From the NCBI GenBank assembly GCA_937924675.1, contig CALEVL010000132.1, positions 1 through 8,816 on the forward strand: a DNA stretch of 8,816 nucleotides, written 5' to 3'. This stretch comes from an uncultured Ignavibacteria bacterium. Lineage in GTDB: Bacteria > Bacteroidota > Ignavibacteria > Tepidaquicellales > Tepidaquicellaceae. Both the position numbers and the translations under genes were made by a program. The notes below the pieces were generated by a model, which made no database searches, had not been told where the DNA came from, and saw only the letters and a list, made by a program, of their open reading frames with translations. The stretch's first letter is position 1. Each line of letters starts with the position of its first letter. Shown here piece after piece: positions 1 through 6,120 of the stretch.

Positions 1-20
1 CTCTGTGAAACTCTGTGTAA
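1..20. repeat. Two tandem 10-bp units at the window edge
   Basis: Positions 1-10 and 11-20 are near-identical decamers (CTCTGTGAAA and CTCTGTGTAA), differing at two bases. The array may continue to the left of the window, so its true size is unknown. It lies in the non-coding leader upstream of the crotonase gene. No open frame or obvious promoter is visible in positions 21-104, which are AT-rich. The function is unknown, and two copies alone could be coincidence. Confidence 0.35.
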
Positions 21-104
21 TTATAGTTAATCAATGAAAACAAGAAACTGAATTGTAATTCTTTGCCATTGTGAGTAAGTTTCCCAAAATTTCTAAAGAC
101 ATTT

Positions 105-917
105 ATGAGCGACAAAAGTCATCTTACGAAGACTTATAACAATATCTTAGTTTCCGAAATCGAAAACAAAGGAGCGCTGAAGACCGGGTTGATTCAACTT
201 AACCGCCCTGATGTGCTGAATGCACTTAATATTGACCTGATGAAAGAAGTTGTTGAAGCGCTTGAGTTATTTGATGCTGACTCTGAAATCGGATGTATGG
301 TCCTTACCGGAAACAAGAAAGCATTTGCCGCAGGTGCTGACATAAAAGAAATGGCGGAAGCCGGTGCAATTGAAATGCTTCTCAGAGATCAGTTTGCAAG
401 ATGGGACAGAATCAGAAAAATAAAGAAACCGGTTATAGCAGCAGTGAGCGGATTTGCGCTCGGCGGAGGATGTGAGCTTGCAATGTCTTGCGATATGATC
501 GTTGCATCAGAAAGCGCTAAATTCGGACAGCCCGAAATTAATCTCGGTGTTATTCCGGGTGCAGGCGGCACTCAACGACTCACCAAAGCCATCGGCAAAG
601 CACGTGCTATGGAGATGATCCTGACCGGAAAAATGTTTGGTGCATTTGAAATGTTTGAAGCAGGGCTTGTAACAAAAGTAGTAGATACAGAAGTCTATCT
701 CGATGAGGCACTCGAACTTTCCCGGGAAATTTGCACTAAACCGACAGTTGCCATACAACTCGCCAAAGAAAGCGTTCTCAAATCATTTGATCTGACTATA
801 GAGTCGGGCCTTGAACATGAAAGAAAAAATTTCTACCTCCTGTTTGCAACTGAAGATAAATCAGAAGGAATGAAAGCTTTTGTGGAAAAACGTAAGGCCG
901 AATGGAAGGGAAAATGA
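105..917 (+). CDS. Enoyl-CoA hydratase/isomerase family protein (crotonase)
   Basis: A complete crotonase of 270 residues, close to the usual length of about 260. By family knowledge it adds water to trans-2-enoyl-CoA to give 3-hydroxyacyl-CoA in fatty-acid or butyrate-type beta-oxidation, in the cytoplasm. The oxyanion-hole segment FAAGADIKEM lies at residues 74-83 (A78) and GGGCELAM at 120-127 (G121). The two catalytic glutamates are E124 and E144 (GQPEINLG, then IPGAGGTQRL), 20 residues apart as in rat mitochondrial enoyl-CoA hydratase (E144/E164). With both glutamates present, a hydratase is more likely than an isomerase or dehalogenase. The ATG at 105 is the natural start and gives a short extra N-terminus; the upstream ribosome-binding site is weak (AAAGAC-like). 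The protease gene follows after 67 bp on the same strand. The chain-length preference, and hence a symbol such as crt, paaF or fadB, cannot be fixed from sequence alone. Confidence 0.95.
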   Translation: MSDKSHLTKTYNNILVSEIENKGALKTGLIQLNRPDVLNALNIDLMKEVVEALELFDADSEIGCMVLTGNKKAFAAGADIKEMAEAGAIEMLLRDQFARWDRIRKIKKPVIAAVSGFALGGGCELAMSCDMIVASESAKFGQPEINLGVIPGAGGTQRLTKAIGKARAMEMILTGKMFGAFEMFEAGLVTKVVDTEVYLDEALELSREICTKPTVAIQLAKESVLKSFDLTIESGLEHERKNFYLLFATEDKSEGMKAFVEKRKAEWKGK

Positions 918-967
918 TATTGTCCCTAAAAGTCTTGTATAAAAATCCCAACTCAAAAAGAAAATTG

Positions 968-975
968 AAAGGTGG
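968..975 (+). promoter_or_regulatory. Ribosome-binding site supporting a TTG start
   Basis: AAAGGTGG lies 9 nt before the TTG at 985 and closely resembles a Shine-Dalgarno sequence. It decides the start of the protease gene. The reading frame has a TAA at 940-942 and no ATG between that stop and 985, and the protein read from the TTG begins directly with a signal peptide. The other genes in the window lack a comparably clear site. Confidence 0.6.
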
Positions 976-984
976 CATAGGAAT

Positions 985-2571
985 TTGACCCGCTATTTAA
1001 GTCTGTTGTTTGCTCTTGTCTTTTTTCTGAGTGTGAATAATTCTTTTTCACAGAACGGAAACAACAAGCATGACGGTCTGAATGCAGAACAGATCATAGA
1101 AATGTATAAGCCGGCATTGATCTCAATATGGATGCGTGATCAGGGTTATTACAGCTATGAAACGAATAACTACAAAGATACTACAATATTGAACGGGAGC
1201 GGATTCATTGTTTCACCGGATGGTCTTATCTGCACAAATTATCATGTTGTTGAACAAATCGACAGCTTGATTGTAAAGACAAGCGACGGTGAATTTCATT
1301 CCGCCGAACTTCTTCTTGCAGATGAGGGAAATGATTTTGCAATAATAAGAATACCTGCTCAAGAAGGAAAACAATACAGCGCTGTCACACTTGGAAACTC
1401 TGATGAGCTCAAAGCAGGACAGGAAGTATATGCAATCGGAAGTCCACTTGGATTTGAGTACACAATTTCTTCCGGAATCGTAGCCGCACTCAGAGAGAAT
1501 GAAAAGGTCAGCTTTGCGGATCCTGTTACCTATCTGACGGAAGAAAAGGTATTCAAGAATGTAATTCAGGTCACAGCCGCAATATCTCCGGGCAATAGCG
1601 GCGGAGCATTGTTCAACAAGAAGGGCGAAGTAATTGGAATTACAACTTATACTTATTCCGGATATGGTAATCTCAACTTTGCAGTTGCAATAAATCCTTA
1701 TAAAGAAATTATCAATACTGTTCGGATTGCTGACCCTGCTTCTGATGAGATGCTTCTTGCCCGTAAAGAAGAGAGTATTTTCAATTCAACCTATAAGATC
1801 GCTTCGAGTCTGAATTCACAACTTGTCTATGACTGGTATTATTCAAGATACAAAGATACAATGACTGTAGTTGATACATTTATTGTAAGGCAGGACTCGA
1901 TAAACAGAATAAGATTTGACAAGTCAGAGAAAGCATATCTCAAGTGCATTGAAATGAAACCGGATTCATTCAGCATATATAAAGAACTTCTTGAGCTTTA
2001 TGTATTCACTGATAATTTCTCAAGAGCAGAAGATCTGTACAAGGGAATTGCTTCAAAATTTGATTCGGACAGTTTACTGAACATGCTTTCGTCCAGTCTT
2101 GCATCTGCATATACAACTTCTAAAGACTACAATAAGGCGATACTTTTTTATCGGAAGATGCTTGAGGAAGATCCTTCTCTGAGTTTCATTCAGTATCAGA
2201 TCGCAAATACGTATCATCTGATGAATGATAAGAAGAAGGCGGTTGAAGAATACAGGAAACTTCTTGTAAGAAATCCGGATTATGTAGATGCTTACATTCA
2301 GCTGGGAAAGATCTATTACGAAGATTACAAAAACCTTGAGAAGGCTTCTCAATATCTTGACAAAGCATATTCATACACTCTCAACGGAGAATCATACGCT
2401 CCTGAAAATTCTCTTGTTCATTACTATCGCGGGATGATTGCCGCTATGGAAGGCAGAAAGTTTGAAGCTATTCTTTCCTATCTTGAGCTTAAGAACACCT
2501 ATGATTATTCAATTGATGCAACAAAGAGAAGACAGACTCTATACGAAGAAATAAGAAAGTTTGACGATTGA
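985..2571 (+). CDS. Secreted trypsin-like (HtrA/DegP-type) serine protease with C-terminal TPR repeats
   Basis: A protein of 528 residues starting at TTG. Residues 1-22 are a Sec signal peptide (hydrophobic core LSLLFALVFFLSV), probably cleaved before Q23, so it should act in the periplasm or outside the cell. Residues about 33-247 form a chymotrypsin-fold S1 protease of the HtrA type. The triad is H87 (TNYHVV), D117 (GNDFAIIRI) and S205 (SPGNSGGALF), all present, so it should be active. A roughly 20-residue extra loop (about 170-190) precedes the active-site serine. HtrA proteins normally carry PDZ domains after the protease; here I see none. Instead, residues about 314-506 contain around five TPR-like helical pairs (about 330-360, 365-397, 400-431, 434-464 and 476-506), which usually bind proteins. 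The substrate is unknown. The gene sits 34 bp upstream of sdhA on the same strand. The family call is firm; the role in quality control, processing or signalling is open. Confidence 0.9.
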   Translation: MTRYLSLLFALVFFLSVNNSFSQNGNNKHDGLNAEQIIEMYKPALISIWMRDQGYYSYETNNYKDTTILNGSGFIVSPDGLICTNYHVVEQIDSLIVKTSDGEFHSAELLLADEGNDFAIIRIPAQEGKQYSAVTLGNSDELKAGQEVYAIGSPLGFEYTISSGIVAALRENEKVSFADPVTYLTEEKVFKNVIQVTAAISPGNSGGALFNKKGEVIGITTYTYSGYGNLNFAVAINPYKEIINTVRIADPASDEMLLARKEESIFNSTYKIASSLNSQLVYDWYYSRYKDTMTVVDTFIVRQDSINRIRFDKSEKAYLKCIEMKPDSFSIYKELLELYVFTDNFSRAEDLYKGIASKFDSDSLLNMLSSSLASAYTTSKDYNKAILFYRKMLEEDPSLSFIQYQIANTYHLMNDKKKAVEEYRKLLVRNPDYVDAYIQLGKIYYEDYKNLEKASQYLDKAYSYTLNGESYAPENSLVHYYRGMIAAMEGRKFEAILSYLELKNTYDYSIDATKRRQTLYEEIRKFDD

Positions 2572-2605
2572 AAACAAAACATTTCTAACTCAGAATTACT
2601 GATAC

Positions 2606-4363
2606 ATGATAAAAACATTTGATGTAGTTATAGTTGGCGCAGGCGGAGCCGGTTTAAGAGCCGCCGTTGAAATTCCAAAAGAGTATTCATGCGCCGTGAT
2701 TTCAAAAGTATTTCCTCCGCGTTCACATACGGGCACTGCTCAAGGAGGGGTTTGCGCGGCACTTGGAAATATGGAAGAGGATTCATGGGAGAATCATGCT
2801 TTCGATACCGTTAAGGGAAGCGATTACCTTGGCGATCAGGATTCAATCGACGTGATGTGTCAGGATGCAATCAGGGCTATCATCGAACTCGAACACATGG
2901 GAATGCCTTTCTCAAGAAATGAAAAGGGACAGATAGCTCAGAGAAAGTTCGGCGGTCATACTAAGCCGGCGGACAAGAATGATCCTTATACCAAACGGGT
3001 TCCTGTCATGCGTTCATGCTACTCGGCTGACAGGACAGGGCATGTCATGCTTCAGACACTTTTCGAAAATTCCATAAAGAATCAGGTTACATTCTTCTCT
3101 GAATATTTTGCAACTGACCTTATAGTTGAAGATGGAGTATGCAAAGGTGTTGTTGCGATGGACATTGCGACAAGCGAGATCACAGTATTTCAGGCGAAGG
3201 CAGTTCTCTTTGCAACAGGCGGATACGGAAGAGTGTTCAGGATCACATCCAATGCGCATGCAGGCACAGGCGACGGAATGGCACTGGTTTACAGAGCAGG
3301 ACTTCCTCTTGAGGATATGGAGTTCTTTCAGTTTCATCCGACCGGACTCTGGAAACTCGGCATCCTTGTAAGCGAAGCCGCAAGAGGCGAAGGCGGGATT
3401 CTGAAGAATAAGGACGGCGAGAGATTTATGGAACGTTATGCGCCTACCGTGAAAGACCTCGCTCCGAGAGATATGGTCTCACGTGCGATCATCACGGAAA
3501 TCCGTGAAGGCAGAGGAGTCAAAGGAAGCGACGGAACAGATTATGTTTATCTTGACTTGACGCATTTGGGTAAAGAAGTCATAGATGAAAAGCTTCCGGA
3601 GATCACCGGTTTTGCAAGAACTTACCTTGGTGTTGAACCGACAACTGATCCTATCCCTATCCAGCCGACTGCGCATTATGCTATGGGAGGTATTCCGACA
3701 AATGTAGATTGCGAAGTGCTGAAGAATGAGAAAGGTGATATCGTGAAAGGACTTTACGCTGCCGGAGAATGTGCATGCGTTTCAGTTCACGGCGGAAATC
3801 GCCTCGGCACAAACTCACTGCTCGACCTGGTCGTTTTTGGAAGAAGAGGCGGAAAGGCGATCGCGGATTTTCTTAAAGATGCAAAATTCCATGAGATAAG
3901 CGAATCTGCAGCAGATCGAACCCGCAATGTCATTGAATCAATTATGGAGAACAAGGGCACGGAGAAAATTTCAAATCTCCGCACCGAACTTCAGAATAAC
4001 ATGATGGAACTTTGCGGCATATTCAGAAATGAACAGGACTTAAGAAGAATGATAGAGATCCTTAGAGATCTCAGAGAAAGAGCAAAAAATGTTTTCCTTC
4101 AAGACAAGGGCCGGGTATTCAACACAGAACTTATCGGAGCACTTGAACTGCATAACTTGCTGGACACTGCCGAAGCAACCGTATTCAGTGCCTATGCAAG
4201 ACAGGAGAGTCGCGGCGCACATACACGAGAAGATTTCACATCAAGAAATGATGCGGAATGGATGAAGCATTCATTTGCATTTATGAAAGACGGCGGAGTT
4301 CCCGAGCTTAAATATAAGCCTGTAACGATAACAAGATATCAACCGATGGAAAGAAAATATTAA
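2606..4363 (+). CDS. sdhA: Succinate dehydrogenase flavoprotein subunit
   Basis: SdhA, 585 residues, full length. It oxidises succinate to fumarate and passes electrons through FAD to the SdhB iron-sulfur clusters (TCA cycle and respiratory complex II, at the cytoplasmic face of the inner membrane). The dinucleotide-binding motif GAGGAG is at residues 11-16. H41 in RSHTGTAQGG is the expected site of covalent FAD attachment. Substrate-site residues are H244 (QFHPTG), R288 (APRDM), H357 (TAHYAMGG) and R399 (GGNRLGTNS), matching E. coli SdhA H242, R286, H354 and R399. The C-terminus ends in PMERKY, as I recall for several bacterial SdhA proteins. The length and motifs fit classical succinate:quinone reductase better than the longer Bacteroides-type fumarate reductase, although fumarate reductase activity cannot be excluded. 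No Shine-Dalgarno is evident before the ATG. It is separated from sdhB by one unrelated secreted-protein gene, and no sdhC or sdhD is present nearby. Confidence 0.97.
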   Translation: MIKTFDVVIVGAGGAGLRAAVEIPKEYSCAVISKVFPPRSHTGTAQGGVCAALGNMEEDSWENHAFDTVKGSDYLGDQDSIDVMCQDAIRAIIELEHMGMPFSRNEKGQIAQRKFGGHTKPADKNDPYTKRVPVMRSCYSADRTGHVMLQTLFENSIKNQVTFFSEYFATDLIVEDGVCKGVVAMDIATSEITVFQAKAVLFATGGYGRVFRITSNAHAGTGDGMALVYRAGLPLEDMEFFQFHPTGLWKLGILVSEAARGEGGILKNKDGERFMERYAPTVKDLAPRDMVSRAIITEIREGRGVKGSDGTDYVYLDLTHLGKEVIDEKLPEITGFARTYLGVEPTTDPIPIQPTAHYAMGGIPTNVDCEVLKNEKGDIVKGLYAAGECACVSVHGGNRLGTNSLLDLVVFGRRGGKAIADFLKDAKFHEISESAADRTRNVIESIMENKGTEKISNLRTELQNNMMELCGIFRNEQDLRRMIEILRDLRERAKNVFLQDKGRVFNTELIGALELHNLLDTAEATVFSAYARQESRGAHTREDFTSRNDAEWMKHSFAFMKDGGVPELKYKPVTITRYQPMERKY

Positions 4364-4392
4364 TCAGCTCATATCATTTGAAGAATCGTAAC

Positions 4393-5163
4393 ATGAAATT
4401 TGCGACAGCTCTGTTAATGCTTTTGGCAATTACTTTCAGCCGGGATTCATTTGCTCAGTATGATCAACCTGTGAGCGTGATTATAGACGGTTACACTTTT
4501 TCACAATCGTTTGACACATCAAACTATACTACGCAACTGATGATCATTTCTGGCGGGAATGTAATTGATACAAGAACTTATGAAGGAAGGCTTGGCAGGA
4601 TAGAGGGGTTTGATCTTGATAACGATGGCAAAACGGAAGTGCTTGCAGAATATTACAGCGGCGGTGCTCATTGCTGTACAACGCTTGAAGCATACCGACT
4701 TTCCGGGGACAAGCTCGTTTATCTGGATTCAATTTTCTGGAGGAACGGCGGATATGTAGTGAAGGATCTCAACAACGATGGCAAGTATGAGATTGAAGGA
4801 GATGATGATATGTTTGCTTATGCATTCACATCTTTTGCCGGCAACAGAACATTTCTGAAGATCTATGAATTCACCGGAGATAAATTTGTTGATGCAACTT
4901 CCGGGTTCAGGCCATTGGTGATGGATAAGATCAGAATGCTAGAGAAAGATCTTACCGAGACCAATGCCAACGGAATTGATTGTGGCGGTGATGCTTTCAG
5001 CACAAGTGCGGGAGAAGTGAAGACAATACTTGCGGCAATTCTCGGAAGCTACCATTCCATCGGCAATACATCGGTGGGATATGAGCTAATAGACAAGACA
5101 TACAACTGCGCAGATAAGTCGCAGTTCATCGAAACTTTAAAGAATGAATTTAAACTGAAATAA
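4393..5163 (+). CDS. Secreted protein with FG-GAP/VCBS-like Asp-rich loops and a GGAHCC motif, function unknown
   Basis: A protein of 256 residues from ATG 4393; an in-frame TTG at 4378 would add five residues (MKNRN). I prefer the ATG because it opens directly into a signal peptide (residues 1-21, cleavage SFA before Q22) and neither start has a clear ribosome-binding site. The mature protein is therefore exported. It contains two calcium-loop-like repeats, DLDNDGKTE (74-82) and DLNNDGKYE (125-133), as in FG-GAP/VCBS beta-propeller blades. Between them is SGGAHCCT (89-96) with adjacent cysteines C94 and C95. Further cysteines are C197 and C239, so two disulfides or a metal site are possible. 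The C-terminal part (about 175-256) is not recognisable to me. The gene lies 29 bp after sdhA and ends 9 bp before sdhB, so all three are probably co-transcribed. I know of no role for such a protein in SDH; the function is unassigned. Confidence 0.8.
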   Translation: MKFATALLMLLAITFSRDSFAQYDQPVSVIIDGYTFSQSFDTSNYTTQLMIISGGNVIDTRTYEGRLGRIEGFDLDNDGKTEVLAEYYSGGAHCCTTLEAYRLSGDKLVYLDSIFWRNGGYVVKDLNNDGKYEIEGDDDMFAYAFTSFAGNRTFLKIYEFTGDKFVDATSGFRPLVMDKIRMLEKDLTETNANGIDCGGDAFSTSAGEVKTILAAILGSYHSIGNTSVGYELIDKTYNCADKSQFIETLKNEFKLK

Positions 5164-5172
5164 GAATATACA

Positions 5173-5883
5173 ATGGATGTCCAACTAAAGATCCTGAGAT
5201 ACAATCCCGAAAAAGATACTGAACCATACTTTCAGGATTTCACCGTAAAAGGAGTCAGCAATGATTGGAGACTGCTTGATGTACTTCAGGAAATCAAATG
5301 GCAGCAAGACGGAACGCTGACCTTCCGTTACTCTTGCGCTCATGGTATCTGCGGAAGCGACGGCATGAAAGTAAATGGTAAGAACCGCCTTGCTTGTTCA
5401 CTCTTGCTGAAAGACATCAATACCAAGAAAACAATAGTTGTGGAGCCGCTGCCGTCACTCCCTATCATCAAAGACCTTGTGGTGGACATGACAAGTTTCT
5501 TCAGTAAGTATGAAGTTGTAAAACCTTATCTGATAAACGCCACTCCCCCGCCGCAGAATGGCGAGAGATTGCAATCGAATGAAGACGCGGAGAAGCTGTT
5601 TGAATCCGCCAAGTGCATTCTTTGTGCTTGCTGTACAACGAGTTGTCCGTCAACATGGACAAACGAGAACTATCTCGGTCCCGCCGCAATGCTTAAGGCA
5701 TACAGATTTGTTTATGACACTAGAGATGATGCTGCTAATGAACGGCTCGATATACTTGACACACCCGACGGCATCTGGAGATGTCATACTATTTTCAATT
5801 GCATAGAGGCCTGTCCGAAGGAGATCAATCTTACATGGCACTTCTCACAACTTAAAAAGAGGATCTCGTCGAGAGAGATGTAG
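5173..5883 (+). CDS. sdhB: Succinate dehydrogenase iron-sulfur subunit
   Basis: SdhB, 236 residues, nearly the same length as the E. coli protein. It carries electrons from SdhA FAD to the quinone site through three clusters. The [2Fe-2S] ligands are C55, C60, D63 and C75. The aspartate as third ligand (C-x4-C-x2-D-x11-C) is the same as in E. coli SdhB. The [4Fe-4S] cluster is predicted to use C148, C151, C154 and C214, and the [3Fe-4S] cluster C158, C204 and C210 (CILCACCTTSCPS and RCHTIFNCIEACPK). It begins 9 bp after the secreted-protein gene, with only a weak purine-rich stretch before the ATG. No membrane anchor gene follows; the next gene is 237 bp downstream and encodes a glycosyltransferase. 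A 7-bp repeat array begins at its stop codon. Confidence 0.97.
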   Translation: MDVQLKILRYNPEKDTEPYFQDFTVKGVSNDWRLLDVLQEIKWQQDGTLTFRYSCAHGICGSDGMKVNGKNRLACSLLLKDINTKKTIVVEPLPSLPIIKDLVVDMTSFFSKYEVVKPYLINATPPPQNGERLQSNEDAEKLFESAKCILCACCTTSCPSTWTNENYLGPAAMLKAYRFVYDTRDDAANERLDILDTPDGIWRCHTIFNCIEACPKEINLTWHFSQLKKRISSREM

Positions 5884-5917
5884 AGAGTTGTGAATTGTGA
5901 GTTGAGAGTTGAGAATT
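5883..5917. repeat. Array of five 7-bp tandem units (consensus GWGARTT)
   Basis: The units run back to back as GAGAGTT, GTGAATT, GTGAGTT, GAGAGTT and GAGAATT. The first base is the last base of the sdhB stop codon TAG (5881-5883). On the minus strand the array reads as repeated AACTCTC/AATTCTC-like words. The imperfect but strictly periodic pattern suggests a microsatellite or a dispersed intergenic repeat rather than coding sequence. It has no self-complementarity, so it is not a terminator. Confidence 0.65.
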
Positions 5918-6120
5918 TCGGCGAAGTATTCTTTGGAAAATGTGATTGCCTTTGAAGTCTTACTTTGAAGAATGCTGCCTGCGGGTAATTTGTCCGTTTC
6001 GATTGTCTAGAGAAATTGGAGACACACCCCATTTGATCAGCAAATCAATGTCGTAATTACTTATCAGCAGTTAGCAAAATCAGTTCTTCCACTCCTTGTA
6101 AATAACATTGTTTAAACTAC
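5918..6120. other. Rest of the intergenic spacer between sdhB and the glycosyltransferase
   Basis: I see no gene here. There is a direct repeat CTTTGAAG at 5950-5957 and 5963-5970, and weak short inverted repeats (TGTCT 6004-6008 with AGACA 6020-6024, and ATTTG 6031-6035 with CAAAT 6041-6045). None is strong enough to call a terminator. The stretch must hold the promoter of the downstream gene if that gene is transcribed on its own, but no convincing -35/-10 or Bacteroidota-type -33/-7 pair could be identified. Confidence 0.5.

Larger units (their letters stand above)
105..5883 (+). other. Possible operon: crotonase, protease-TPR, sdhA, secreted protein, sdhB
   Basis: Five plus-strand genes are separated by 67, 34, 29 and 9 bp, with no hairpin terminator that I can see between them. 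This spacing fits a single transcript, at least for sdhA, the secreted-protein gene and sdhB. The first junction (67 bp) is long enough for an internal promoter, so the crotonase and the protease may be separate units. No promoter can be named with confidence upstream of position 105. Confidence 0.5.

Noticed and set aside
61..104. Possible Bacteroidota-type promoter (TTTG at 62-65 and TAAGTTT at 76-82)
   Set aside because: The two elements are only about 10 bp apart, far less than the roughly 19-bp spacing expected, and the -7 motif has a mismatch.
3014..3337. Minus-strand open frame of 107 codons inside sdhA
   Set aside because: Entirely antisense to a strongly conserved gene, with an unusual Cys-rich composition and no independent support; it is a shadow.
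5558..5806. Plus-strand open frame of 82 codons inside sdhB in another frame
   Set aside because: It lies within the Fe-S cluster coding region of sdhB, which is intact in its own frame; there is no sign of a frameshift or a nested gene.
5784..6032. Minus-strand open frame of 82 codons partly in the sdhB-glycosyltransferase gap
   Set aside because: Over 40 percent of it lies antisense to sdhB and it crosses the heptamer array. The product has no signal peptide, no domain and no ribosome-binding site.
6004..6048. Short inverted repeats TGTCT/AGACA and ATTTG/CAAAT upstream of the glycosyltransferase
   Set aside because: Stems of only 5 bp, with no T-run and no conserved context; expected by chance in AT-rich DNA.
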